Below, in pieces: positions 1 through 9,768 of a stretch of 26,897 bases of DNA (the stretch's first letter is position 1; each line of letters starts with the position of its first letter). Origin of the DNA: a virus; IMG/VR virus record IMGVR_UViG_3300013010_000057, positions 1 to 26,897 of that record; one strand, 5' to 3'. The translations under genes and the position numbers were made by a program. A model generated the notes under the pieces. The model searched no databases. It saw only the letters and a list, made by a program, of their open reading frames with translations, and was not told the DNA's origin.

Positions 1-2779
1 AAGAATTTGTAATAATGATACTGTCTTCTACTTCTAAAGTAGCAACATTTACTTCTGTCCTAGCACCTTGTACATAAAGGTCACCAGCAACATATAAGTC
101 TTCTCCAATACCCACACCACCGGCTACAGTTAATGCACCAGTTGATGAAGAACCTGAAGCAGTAGTACCTAATATTTTGACTGTCCCTGGAGCTCTAAAG
201 TCATTAGGAATAGAGAATGTTGCTGCTCTACCTTCTGTTCCAGTACCAGCTACTGTAATCTGATGAGCAGTACCAGTTACTGTTCTAACATAATCACCAG
301 TAGTATCTGTAGTAAGAGCAACTGAATTAGGTTGCACTGTTAATGCAATACTCTGATTTAAGACACCACCGCCGTCGACGGTATTATTATCATATATAAT
401 GCCAGAACCAGTAACATCACCAGTAAATGTGAGTCTATGGTTTATTACGTCAAAGTCAAAGTTCTGATTCGTATCATCCCAATCTACGCTAATACCCGAT
501 TCAGAATTACTTGCAATTAAGTCTTTTGCGTTATAGAATGTTACAATGTCTGTAGTATTATCATTTGAAGCGTCGTTTAGTCCAACAAGTTGCCAAGCAC
601 GTGCTGGGTCTGTTCCAGCTAGTGTTTCGTTCCACTGAATTTTAGTAGTAGTTTTATTTGCCATAGAGACGTGAGCTCTATCAACACCAAAGCCCATAAG
701 AGCAACATCGCCATCAACAAATAGGAATGGATACTCAAAATTAGCTCCACCACTACCCGGCAATACAAGAGATGCATCGCTTAAATCAAGAGTGGTACCT
801 GTACCAAATGTCATTCTATCAGCATTATCACCATCATCGGTAAATGAAATATTGCCTCTGAAATCTAATTGAGATGTTATAGTCTGAAGGGAACTGGAAT
901 TTAAATATACTTTCTCAGACTCTAGTTCTCTTAGAGCGCCGGATATGTTACGATTGGCTGCTGAAAATACTGTTAGAACAGAATCACCAATCTCTGCATG
1001 TAATTTTTGTAATGCCCCAGTTACTGTGTCTGTTGTTCCGATATCAGCAATAGAAGTATCACCGATAAATGACGACATTGTATTTGTTGCAGTAGTGTGA
1101 TCGGTAACATTATAGGTAAAATCACTTGGTAAATTATCAATAAGTGAAGATGAGCCAATCTCTGTATGTAGTTGGTTAAGTGCACCTGTAATAGTAGAAG
1201 ATACTGTATTTGCAACAGGGACTCCACCAGCACTATATGACCCAATGTAATCTTGTATCGCATCAACTGCAAAAGTAATTGTAGCATTTAAACCAGTTCC
1301 TGCAAGATATTCAGTTGCGCCTATCTCAGCATCAATAGCATTTAGTCCTGCGGTAAGATTACTTAAACCAGAGGCCGGAGTATTAGTTCCAGTAATGATG
1401 GCGGAACCCATTTCAGTGTGTAATTCATTTAGAGCAAGCTTTACATTATTTCTATTAGAGAATAGTGTATTTAATTGTCCTACATCAGTAATACCTGTAA
1501 CAGTAACATTACCAATAAATGTTGAATTACCGTCTACGTTTAAGTTTCTGTCTACATCTACATCCCGAGTAACAGTTAGGTCATTAGCAAATGTACCATC
1601 TGCTGCATTACCGGTTAGCATTGCAGTATTACCAGATTTAATAATTAAATTACCTGACGTATTTGTTAATGAACCGTATTGAACACCAGCATCTTTTAAC
1701 TCTACATTACCACCATCAGCATCTAAAACAATATCTGCTGATGAATCAATTGTAAATTGGCCTGACGTTACATTAAATGCAGTTGAACCAGCACTAATTT
1801 CATGTGTTGATGCATCGAATACTGCTTCAATTTCATTTACAGCACTAGTAAGATTAGTAGCTACTGTTGTAAGATTTTCTGTGATACCTACATCATCTTG
1901 TAGTTCATTAACAGCATCTACAACTGTAGGCCCGAAGATTCTAATATTATCATTAAGTGTTGCAGGAGTATTTAACTCAATTGCATTACCAAATGTATTT
2001 TCAACGTGAGTGATATCTCCGTGGTTTGTTCCGGAAATTGTATCAGAAGATCCGTCAACTTTAATTTGGGTATTACCATTAAATACGCCGGTATATATTT
2101 TTAATTTAAGAATAGTGCTAGTAGAATAAAGAACAGTACCACTAAAGGTAGCAGCTGCTAATGAAGCTCCTTGATATACGGTAGCACCTTCACTGAATCC
2201 GGTAATTGATGGACTATTAAGTAATGGGATCGAGGCGTGATAATTAGCTACGTGAAACCCACCTGCATTTAAGTCTTGGTTAATTTCTGTATTATTTACA
2301 TAAACTTTTACCAAGCCGATTGGATATGCTTCAGCCACAATTCTTGTGATATTAGCTGCTGGAATAGTAGCAGCACCTGAATCCAAATCAACAGAACTAC
2401 TAAATGAACCGTTTGAGTGTTTAACTAATATTTTATCAGTGGATACTGAAACAATAGTTGCAGAATATCCACCCGCCTGGGTAATAATGCCATCAGTGAC
2501 AAAACCAGATGTTGATGGAGATCCAGTAAGGATGATGTAGCCGCCAGTATTGTCTAGTGTTTCTTCAACCTTTATATTAAATTGATGTTGTTTGCCATTA
2601 TCATCACTATCAGTAAAGAATATGGTTCCTGCCGGGACATTGTCGTGATTGAATACTCTATCCGTTATGGATGCATCCATCTGTTCATTGTCACCTAAGT
2701 GAAGAGAGACTTCATTTGACTTTTGCCTAAACTCTTCGAATGTATTAGTTTTAGATACTCTAGTTTCTTTATTAGCCAT
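1..2779 (-). CDS. Large tail-fibre-like virion protein (partial, C-terminus beyond window)
   Basis: An uninterrupted minus-strand frame begins at the ATG complementary to 2777-2779 (MANKETRVSKTNTFEEFRQK) and stays open to base 1, giving about 926 residues with the C-terminus missing. The start overlaps the stop of the upstream 67-residue gene (TAATG), so translation is probably coupled. The composition is rich in Thr, Asn, Gly, Ser and Asp, as in fibrous beta-structured phage proteins. Several copies of an ALxxLHxEIG-like motif lie at about 990-1440, separated by GTx/ITG linkers. Near the left edge is VAGGVGIGEDLYVAGDLYVQ, a motif I associate with fibre or structural proteins of T4-like marine phages. 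Last place in the baseplate cluster fits a distal fibre or adhesin. The exact fibre type and receptor are unknown. Confidence 0.75.
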   Translation of the reverse strand, partial: MANKETRVSKTNTFEEFRQKSNEVSLHLGDNEQMDASITDRVFNHDNVPAGTIFFTDSDDNGKQHQFNIKVEETLDNTGGYIILTGSPSTSGFVTDGIITQAGGYSATIVSVSTDKILVKHSNGSFSSSVDLDSGAATIPAANITRIVAEAYPIGLVKVYVNNTEINQDLNAGGFHVANYHASIPLLNSPSITGFSEGATVYQGASLAAATFSGTVLYSTSTILKLKIYTGVFNGNTQIKVDGSSDTISGTNHGDITHVENTFGNAIELNTPATLNDNIRIFGPTVVDAVNELQDDVGITENLTTVATNLTSAVNEIEAVFDASTHEISAGSTAFNVTSGQFTIDSSADIVLDADGGNVELKDAGVQYGSLTNTSGNLIIKSGNTAMLTGNAADGTFANDLTVTRDVDVDRNLNVDGNSTFIGNVTVTGITDVGQLNTLFSNRNNVKLALNELHTEMGSAIITGTNTPASGLSNLTAGLNAIDAEIGATEYLAGTGLNATITFAVDAIQDYIGSYSAGGVPVANTVSSTITGALNQLHTEIGSSSLIDNLPSDFTYNVTDHTTATNTMSSFIGDTSIADIGTTDTVTGALQKLHAEIGDSVLTVFSAANRNISGALRELESEKVYLNSSSLQTITSQLDFRGNISFTDDGDNADRMTFGTGTTLDLSDASLVLPGSGGANFEYPFLFVDGDVALMGFGVDRAHVSMANKTTTKIQWNETLAGTDPARAWQLVGLNDASNDNTTDIVTFYNAKDLIASNSESGISVDWDDTNQNFDFDVINHRLTFTGDVTGSGIIYDNNTVDGGGVLNQSIALTVQPNSVALTTDTTGDYVRTVTGTAHQITVAGTGTEGRAATFSIPNDFRAPGTVKILGTTASGSSSTGALTVAGGVGIGEDLYVAGDLYVQGARTEVNVATLEVEDSIIITNS

Positions 2780-2982
2780 TATTTCTTACCTAACTGTTTT
2801 ATCAGTGATTTTAATTCTGCTATATCATTTAGCATTTGAAGAATTTCAGCATCTTTTGCTTTAGTTAAGGCAATCTGTCTTCTTCTGGCCTGTATTGCAG
2901 TCGTATTAGTATTTATAACTGCTTGTGATGCTGTATCCTTAATTAGATCAGGATTGTCTTTTATTTTTTTAGTTCGTGGCAT
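2779..2982 (-). CDS. Small coiled-coil protein, 67 aa, unknown function
   Basis: The protein starts MPRTKKIKDNPDLIKDTASQ. It is basic at the N-terminus, and its C-terminal half (about residues 38-67) is a run of spaced hydrophobic residues (ILQMLNDIAELKSLIKQLGK) typical of an amphipathic helix or coiled coil. It lies 8 bases downstream of the 1771-residue virion protein and its stop overlaps the start of the fibre-like gene, so the three are almost certainly cotranscribed. A small helical protein between two very large fibre-class proteins could be an oligomerisation or attachment factor or an assembly chaperone. That is inference from position; I recognise no family. Confidence 0.6.
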   Translation of the reverse strand: MPRTKKIKDNPDLIKDTASQAVINTNTTAIQARRRQIALTKAKDAEILQMLNDIAELKSLIKQLGKK

Positions 2983-2990
2983 AATATTTC

Positions 2991-5900
2991 CTATGTAGAA
3001 GCAATTGCTCTAAAGTCTTTTACTAGTGGTACAGTAGAACTGTTACTTGATCTCATCACAATCTTAAATTGCATGGTACCAAAAGAGTCTGGTGAAGCAG
3101 AGTATGTAGAATCGCCCGGATCAATTGAATATGCAATTTCTTTAAATACCGAAGTGTTATCATTAATTGCAATTGGTTCAACCGGTGATGCATATTGCCA
3201 TGCTACATCATTAATATCAATACTTGAACCACCCTCTACTACTCTAAAGTATAAATCAATATTAGCAGATCTTGGTCTATTGACATTTAAATATACATCA
3301 ATCTTATCAGCCTCTTCAGCCAGTTCTATCTTCTTAGTTATATATCGTGCTGCTTGGTTACCACCTGTAGGAGATAATTCGTCACCCGAAGAAACATCAG
3401 TGATTATATTTTGAATAGTAAACAATGATGCTCTATTTAAATCAATTACTGGTGATAATGTATCTTTAGATGTAGTAAATACACATCTCAGATTATACGT
3501 TTTAGTATTAACATCAGTATTAGATACCGAATGAATTGCTTTAGGAGATGGAAATATAATATTTTCATTTGCCAGTATTTCAATCTCAGGTACAGCTATC
3601 TCATTAGGTGTGTATGTCGACATATAATACCTAATTTGAGTACCCGGCACTGTAAGTGATTGAATCATATTTCGTACTACATCCATTTGCCTATTTTCAC
3701 TAGCACGTACTGAATTACCACCACCAGAACCTGTAGCACTAGCAACATCACCACTACCGGCAGTAAACTCGTAAGTATCGTGTGTCGTATTAGTGATAGT
3801 GTGAGTGCCGTTTAAGTTTGCCGTTGAGATTCCATTAAAGCCCACGGCACCACTAATTGTAACGTAATACGTATGGCCGGATGAATACATACCATGATTC
3901 TTATGGAAGACCTTTACCGTAGCACTACCATTAGTAGTAACCATAGAGTTAAGTGGTAGTCGTCGCGTCGGTAATATGTCATTCACCAAATTAAGTTCTG
4001 CACCAGATCCAGAAAAAGAACATCTATTTAATTTAAACTTAAGGTCTCTACTCTGTTCTGGTGTCCATGTAGAAGCATTAGCTGAAGTAAAGAACACACC
4101 ATTGTATGGCTGTTTAGTAATTCTATTATTCGGGTTAGTCTTATCGAACCCACCCATTTCAGCAACCCATGCTTCATATAAATCAGACTGTGCCATAAGA
4201 ACAATCGCATACTCTTGATTTTGAGCTAAGAATATAGGATCATCAAATGTTACCGTAGTTGCCGCAGAAGCATCTTCACTAATATTAACACTAGAAGGAT
4301 ATACTACTTTATCAGCACCTGGGACAATTCTTTGAGTTGGTGTGCCGTGCACAACAGATCTGATACTTACTCGTAAAGCAACACTAGGGTCTTTACTCTT
4401 CATATACAATTGAATTGACTTACAGAAAATGCCACCTGCTGTATCAACCAAGAAAGTTTGAGCAAGTGGATCAATCCATTCTACACTATCAGTAACGTTA
4501 GTTTCTAGTAAAACTCTACTATCTGACAGCTCCGTAGTAACGAGTGAAGGCACTTTAGTCGAAATAATTTCTTTCTCTACAGATTCAATTAATCCAGAAG
4601 CTGTAAACTGAGCTTCACAGAATGTAGTTTGGCTGCCATCACTAGGATTGTTAGTCAAAGAATCTGTCAATTTAAACAGTCTACTTCCAGTTTTAAACTG
4701 TAGCGTATTGTTTCTAGGGATAACAAATGAACCCTCTATGACACCATTCGCATTTGATATTAGTGCTGATGGTGTTTCGGGGTGTTGAGTATGCCCTTCA
4801 TATGTTGTCACGCCAGTTCTGTCTGAGAATTCCTCAAAGCTCTCTTCTTTACAATAAAGAGATACATCAATATCATTAAAGAATGCATAGACTCTAGTAT
4901 TAGGTTTAAGTAATTCAGCCTTAAAGAAAATCTTTCGTGATCTCATAAATGGCACAAAGTTCACTTCGACCACTCTATTATTAGATTCTCTAGTAGTAGT
5001 TGAAGATGATATCGCTGTAGTAAGTCCTGTTCTAGCCTGTTGTTCTGTGACAGTTGTTGCTGTAGTAGTAGTAATAGAAGAACGGCCTGGACCTACTCCA
5101 CCACCACCGCCACCGATGCCGAAATTACCGCCAATATTAAAGTCAATTCCTAAGCCGCCAAGCTCAAATCCTTGACCTATTCGGCCGAAGTCTTCTTCCC
5201 ACCAGTTAAATACTGGAACGATTGCATTACCTGCTGTTCCTGCTGTGACGGATCTGTTAGTAGATACGTCAGTCTCGACACCAGTCCAGTTGGTTTCCCA
5301 TTCATTCCATACTGTACCCGTGATGCCAGTTTGATCGGCCATCTCAACAAATTGATTAAAAAGACCGTCATCATTAATAATGACATCAGGTCTGACATCA
5401 GTATCTTTCCATTCATCAGATTCGGGAGAGAGTGCTAATGTTCCACTCCATGTAAATACATTATATGGATTCACGTTAACCGCAACAGATGAATATGGTT
5501 GGTCGATATAATTAACTGAGGTGTGAGGTAGAGTAAGAAGAGATTTATTTTTAACTACGGCACCTGAGTCTGCAGGTTTGCGTACTAAATTGACATTCTT
5601 CTCGTCAAACTTAGCTCTTAGTAATCCATTAGCTTTATCTACTGCACATGCATAATCTGGGTCAGATGGATTACCAACATTATGTCCTCTAAACCCATCT
5701 ACTACAAAACCATTCTTTGTTCTTGGGTTTACGCCATCAAATAGCTGCGTGTTAGAAGCTTGTTGTTCTAGTAAAGATAGTGACGTATAGTATTCTAGAT
5801 TCTTAACTCGTTTGTCAATCCTACCAATATCCTTCATGGTATATCTTTTATTATCAATTAGCCTTGGTATCACATCAGAAGTACTAAAGACATATGGCTT

Positions 5901-8306
5901 TAATTTAAGGTCATATAAACCCATAGAATCTTCGGGTGCCGCAGGGGCCTTAGGATTATCTGAAGGAACACCGGTTGCAACCTTTAACTCGCCTTCTTTA
6001 GTAACATATAGCTTATCAATTCTAGGCATGTAATATTTTAAATACATTGATATTGCATGGTTGGGATCAGGAGCATTAGATATTGAAGCATTAGTTCCCG
6101 TGAAGTTTGAACCAGTATCATCTTTTCTTGGCCTAAAATCAATACAATCTCTTAATTGTACAACACCTTGTGCCGAGTTAAACGTAGGAATTGTAGCGTA
6201 GTCCGCGCTGGGATATGAATCAACCGTAAAGTAGTCGCCTCCGGCGTGAGTGTAATAATCAAAAGTAATTGAAAGATTACCCGATACTGGGGAGTTTCCT
6301 GGATTAAGTGTAACCCTACCAATATCATAGTAGTTATCTCTTTGGCCATTATCAAGGGTAAACCTTTCGGTTACATTGGTTCCTGTTGCATCAGTAATAG
6401 CAGTAACTCTAATAATATCGGCCTTACCTAAAGAATATGAGCCATCTGCACTTGCAGTAACTCCCGATGCGATTGCACCATTCTGTCTTGTCTTAGATTT
6501 CTCTACAGCTTCAGAACCAGTAATTCTAACATCAATAACAGCTCTAACTGCAGTACCATTTGAACCTGGAGTTGAAAATGTTAATGTTTCAGCACCATCT
6601 ACGGGGTTGTTTAGTAGTGTCGGGTTGGTCTGTAACGCACCAGTACCGACTGCAATCATAGTAGCATTATCTATATTAACAAAGGTTCCATTACCAGTCA
6701 TGTTAATCGTAGTCTGGCCGCCTTGAATTGTGCTGTGAAAGTCTCGCTTAACAGTATAATTTGTGGTATTAGTAACACCATTATATAATTTTTGAACTGC
6801 GGCATAAGGTAGTTTAAATACAAGTCCATTATTGCCAATGTCATATCTTAATGCTGTAGCATCTGCAATATCACCACCAAAAGGAATACCCGATGCCGGA
6901 TGCGCTTGGCTCACACTTCGTACCGCAGAGAATGAGCCAGAAGTCATTACGATATCAAATATATAAAGTCTAATTTCATCTGCAATATTTTGCATTGCTC
7001 TAATTCGAGCAGTACCCACAATAGAACCACCTTGGGTAATAGCATTGTGTAAGTTCATTGTACTAAATGTAGATAAATCTGGAGCACCCCTAACAGTAGA
7101 TTCTGTTAGTTTAATATAGTTACCTACTGGTGTGGCAACGGTAGCATTAGCATCAACATTGACCGAGTTTGCTTCGTCTCTAGGTTTATCAATTACAATA
7201 TAGTTCGTTGCCGTATTTTCATTTCTAAACCCTTGAACATAAGATACTCCGGGCTCAACACCAATCGCAAGTTTTGACTCAAGGCCACCTTCCGAAGCAA
7301 GTTTGTAACCGTTATTACTGGTAGTATTTAAATGTTCTTTAATATCTAACTGATATGGTTTAACTGCATAGTTGCCAGATTCTTCAAAAGTTCTTCTAGC
7401 TAATCTTGTAGTTAATTCTGAAGAAACATCTGTTGCATCTGTTTCATCTACCTGAATCTTACCTGCATCAACTCTTAATAGTGTTACATAATTAGTATTA
7501 GCACTATTAAGATCAGTAAGTGATTCCTTCAATAGAGTAGTCGCAATCTTATATCTTGTAGCACCGGGAGCTGCTTCGTTGGGAGTGCCCTGAGCATTAT
7601 CCTTAAGGAAAGCATCCTGATCGGTATCAACTATTGATTCGACCACATCAAGGCCGACAACATACGATGGAGTGTTAGAATATTTGTCAAGAATTAACTC
7701 ACCTGCAGGAACATATACAAATGTACCTGATAAGAAGTATACGCCCTCTTCAATATTTACACTAGAACCTATACCTGTAGGAGTTCCTGTAGTTTGAACT
7801 TTACCGTAGAAAGTAGTAGCCCCATCTGATGCAAATTGTTCACCTGCAGCAAATGTAGAAGTAGTTCTTGCAGCACCTGATGACCCAGCGTATTTAATGT
7901 ATAACGTGTTCGGGTCCGAACCGTCTGATGCTACAACCGAAAGTACTCTAGCCTTAATTTCTGTCCCAGTATTTGCTGTACCCGTAATAGTAGTACCTAC
8001 AAATGAAGTTAAATACCCATCGGTATTTAAAGTAGTACCGTCACTATGCAAGAAAGATGAGTCAATTTTAATAAAGTCATACTGGGTATTAATTGTGACT
8101 TTACCACCAACAACTCTTGATCCGTGTTTAAATGCATACTGTCCAAACCTATCAATCTGCGCTTGGAGTGCAGTTTGCATTTGAGTCAGTTCTCTGGCCT
8201 GAACTGCATAACCTGGCCGATACAGAATTCTATGATAATTCTTTGTTTCATCGAAGTCATCATAGTATGGTGCTATGGGATAATTCTTAATTGTGGTTGT
8301 GCTCAT
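2991..8306 (-). CDS. DUF4815-type large virion/baseplate-fibre protein, 1771 aa
   Basis: The N-terminus (YYDDFDETKNYHRILYRPGY, then QARELTQMQTALQAQIDRFG) is the signature I know from DUF4815 proteins of T4-like cyanophages and other large myoviruses. Residues of about 1045-1077 form a glycine-rich hinge (GGNFGIGGGGGGVGPGR) followed by a Thr/Ser-rich stretch. From about residue 1275 (WIDPLAQTFLVD) a second conserved part follows, containing KQPYNGVFFTSANASTWTPE, which resembles a carbohydrate-binding or jelly-roll region of structural proteins. A further beta module (about 1445-1530, with LNGTHTITNTT) resembles modules reused in marine phage structural proteins. AAAGGA lies just before the ATG. 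The place directly after gp8 is where T4 has gp9, gp10 and fibre-attachment proteins, so a baseplate-periphery or fibre-network role is likely. The exact role is unproven. Confidence 0.8.
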   Translation of the reverse strand: MSTTTIKNYPIAPYYDDFDETKNYHRILYRPGYAVQARELTQMQTALQAQIDRFGQYAFKHGSRVVGGKVTINTQYDFIKIDSSFLHSDGTTLNTDGYLTSFVGTTITGTANTGTEIKARVLSVVASDGSDPNTLYIKYAGSSGAARTTSTFAAGEQFASDGATTFYGKVQTTGTPTGIGSSVNIEEGVYFLSGTFVYVPAGELILDKYSNTPSYVVGLDVVESIVDTDQDAFLKDNAQGTPNEAAPGATRYKIATTLLKESLTDLNSANTNYVTLLRVDAGKIQVDETDATDVSSELTTRLARRTFEESGNYAVKPYQLDIKEHLNTTSNNGYKLASEGGLESKLAIGVEPGVSYVQGFRNENTATNYIVIDKPRDEANSVNVDANATVATPVGNYIKLTESTVRGAPDLSTFSTMNLHNAITQGGSIVGTARIRAMQNIADEIRLYIFDIVMTSGSFSAVRSVSQAHPASGIPFGGDIADATALRYDIGNNGLVFKLPYAAVQKLYNGVTNTTNYTVKRDFHSTIQGGQTTINMTGNGTFVNIDNATMIAVGTGALQTNPTLLNNPVDGAETLTFSTPGSNGTAVRAVIDVRITGSEAVEKSKTRQNGAIASGVTASADGSYSLGKADIIRVTAITDATGTNVTERFTLDNGQRDNYYDIGRVTLNPGNSPVSGNLSITFDYYTHAGGDYFTVDSYPSADYATIPTFNSAQGVVQLRDCIDFRPRKDDTGSNFTGTNASISNAPDPNHAISMYLKYYMPRIDKLYVTKEGELKVATGVPSDNPKAPAAPEDSMGLYDLKLKPYVFSTSDVIPRLIDNKRYTMKDIGRIDKRVKNLEYYTSLSLLEQQASNTQLFDGVNPRTKNGFVVDGFRGHNVGNPSDPDYACAVDKANGLLRAKFDEKNVNLVRKPADSGAVVKNKSLLTLPHTSVNYIDQPYSSVAVNVNPYNVFTWSGTLALSPESDEWKDTDVRPDVIINDDGLFNQFVEMADQTGITGTVWNEWETNWTGVETDVSTNRSVTAGTAGNAIVPVFNWWEEDFGRIGQGFELGGLGIDFNIGGNFGIGGGGGGVGPGRSSITTTTATTVTEQQARTGLTTAISSSTTTRESNNRVVEVNFVPFMRSRKIFFKAELLKPNTRVYAFFNDIDVSLYCKEESFEEFSDRTGVTTYEGHTQHPETPSALISNANGVIEGSFVIPRNNTLQFKTGSRLFKLTDSLTNNPSDGSQTTFCEAQFTASGLIESVEKEIISTKVPSLVTTELSDSRVLLETNVTDSVEWIDPLAQTFLVDTAGGIFCKSIQLYMKSKDPSVALRVSIRSVVHGTPTQRIVPGADKVVYPSSVNISEDASAATTVTFDDPIFLAQNQEYAIVLMAQSDLYEAWVAEMGGFDKTNPNNRITKQPYNGVFFTSANASTWTPEQSRDLKFKLNRCSFSGSGAELNLVNDILPTRRLPLNSMVTTNGSATVKVFHKNHGMYSSGHTYYVTISGAVGFNGISTANLNGTHTITNTTHDTYEFTAGSGDVASATGSGGGNSVRASENRQMDVVRNMIQSLTVPGTQIRYYMSTYTPNEIAVPEIEILANENIIFPSPKAIHSVSNTDVNTKTYNLRCVFTTSKDTLSPVIDLNRASLFTIQNIITDVSSGDELSPTGGNQAARYITKKIELAEEADKIDVYLNVNRPRSANIDLYFRVVEGGSSIDINDVAWQYASPVEPIAINDNTSVFKEIAYSIDPGDSTYSASPDSFGTMQFKIVMRSSNSSTVPLVKDFRAIAST

Positions 8307-8326
8307 ATGTCCTTTCTCTTTTATTT

Positions 8327-8343
8327 AATATACTATGTATATT
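8327..8343 (-). other. AT-rich inverted repeat at the gp8 / DUF4815 gene junction
   Basis: AATATAC and GTATATT form a perfect 7-base inverted repeat with a 3-base loop. It overlaps the gp8-like stop codon and lies upstream of the AAAGGA ribosome-binding site of the 1771-residue gene. No U-tract follows on the minus strand, so it is more likely an mRNA processing or stability element than a terminator. It could also be chance in AT-rich DNA. Confidence 0.3.
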
Positions 8344-9754
8344 AGAATTCAATGATAACTTTAATGTCTTCGATCTGGGTAGTAGTTCTATTAATAGGAG
8401 TTCTATTTTCTAAGAACATAATATCGCCAGTACCAGGGTGAGATTCCGGATTACCTAATGCTGATGAACTTTCAAGGCCGCCAGTTGTATTACTAGTTTG
8501 ACCTACAATGTTTTCAGAATTCTGGAATGCTTTATAACCAGTTTTAGCATTTTGATGATAATATATAACGCCAGTATCAGAATCAATTTGAACTACATAT
8601 GCCTGTGCACCTGAGGTACTACCTACAATTAATTCATCGACCTGATAATCGGTTACTGTTACGCCAGAAGTGAAGTCTAAATATCTTAGAGACTTGAGAG
8701 TAGCTGCTGTAGCAATTGCACCAGGCCCGTATACCCTAGGATTTCTAATGAGCGTTACTTGTCTAAAATCATTACCAACGGTAAGGTCGCCCTCTTCGTT
8801 ACCAGTTAATTGGGTATTTAGTCCTATGAAAAATGCTCCCAATTCTTTAATGGGTTGCACACCATGGCCAAGCTCTGGAGAAATTACCGCTCTTGCTGCA
8901 GCATCACCAGAACTAAATGTTATATCAGCAACACTATAGTTAGTACCTTTATTGTTCATAGTAATACTTGCAACTGTTTGATTAGAACCTGATCCACTCA
9001 TGACTGCAGTAGCAGTAGCATTTGTACCATCTCCACTAATAACTACAAGAGGGGTTGAGGAATATGTACCACCGGCTGTAACTTCAATTCTTTCAATACC
9101 TGCGGCAGTGATGGAAGCTCTTGATGCCTTTTGGTTAAGAAATTGTGCATAGTCGGCTTCTGAAAAGGCTGCCTCTGCCTCTGCATTAGTATACTCAGCC
9201 TTCGGGGTTGTTCCTGAAGCTGGATTAATAAACGGAACAGTTTTAACTGGCATATATGATATGGTTAAAAACTTTTCTGCATCTGCAACTGAAATCGTGT
9301 ACATATATTTCCAGATATATCCATCAGATTCAGCAGTAGGATCCGTAAGTGTTTGTGTGGGTTCAACAAGTGATACAGAACCACCAGCTTTAATACATTT
9401 GTAAACCTTAAATTCGGAAGTTACAATGTAGAATGCTTTATCGAAGATCGAGCCGTCATCTGAATCCCATGCATAGTAGCTGTTGTTAGCTGCCCAAGTA
9501 TGTCTAGGCACAACGTGAGATACATCTGCTGAATTAATTAATTTCATACCAATCATGTTTTGGTACGCCTCACCCAATGAGTCTAACGCATCGACTGGAG
9601 TAAAAGGCGCGGTGTCGGTAGTATCTGATGTGGTTAAAGACCACACATCCGATTTTCCGATTCCTACATATACACTAGTTGCGGCATCAGCTACATCTTC
9701 TTTAAAATTCTCGGCGTTTATTACCCTAAAATTTGATGTTACTATAGCAGTCAT
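8342..9754 (-). CDS. 8: Baseplate wedge protein, gp8-like, 470 aa
   Basis: The N-terminus (MTAIVTSNFRVINAENFKED, then SVYVGIGKSDVW, then VVPRHTWAANNSYYAWDSDD) has the pattern I know from proteins annotated as baseplate wedge gp8 in marine T4-like phages. In T4, gp8 binds gp10, gp7 and gp53 within each wedge. Residues 222-295 carry beta-rich GGTYSSTPLVVI-type repeats. Residues 370-424 carry a module (DELIVGSTSGAQAYVV) that also occurs inside the gp53 of this window. These extra modules make it longer than T4 gp8 (about 334 residues). It sits 14 bases downstream of the gp7-like gene, and a late promoter at 9804-9811 could give it its own transcript. The order gp6, gp7, gp8 matches T4. Confidence 0.75.
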   Translation of the reverse strand: MTAIVTSNFRVINAENFKEDVADAATSVYVGIGKSDVWSLTTSDTTDTAPFTPVDALDSLGEAYQNMIGMKLINSADVSHVVPRHTWAANNSYYAWDSDDGSIFDKAFYIVTSEFKVYKCIKAGGSVSLVEPTQTLTDPTAESDGYIWKYMYTISVADAEKFLTISYMPVKTVPFINPASGTTPKAEYTNAEAEAAFSEADYAQFLNQKASRASITAAGIERIEVTAGGTYSSTPLVVISGDGTNATATAVMSGSGSNQTVASITMNNKGTNYSVADITFSSGDAAARAVISPELGHGVQPIKELGAFFIGLNTQLTGNEEGDLTVGNDFRQVTLIRNPRVYGPGAIATAATLKSLRYLDFTSGVTVTDYQVDELIVGSTSGAQAYVVQIDSDTGVIYYHQNAKTGYKAFQNSENIVGQTSNTTGGLESSSALGNPESHPGTGDIMFLENRTPINRTTTQIEDIKVIIEF

Positions 9755-9768
9755 TTTTCTATTTCCTA

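Noticed and set aside
6376-6726. 116-codon plus-strand frame within the 1771-residue gene
   Set aside because: It has no ribosome-binding site or recognisable domain and is a shadow of a strongly coding minus-strand gene.
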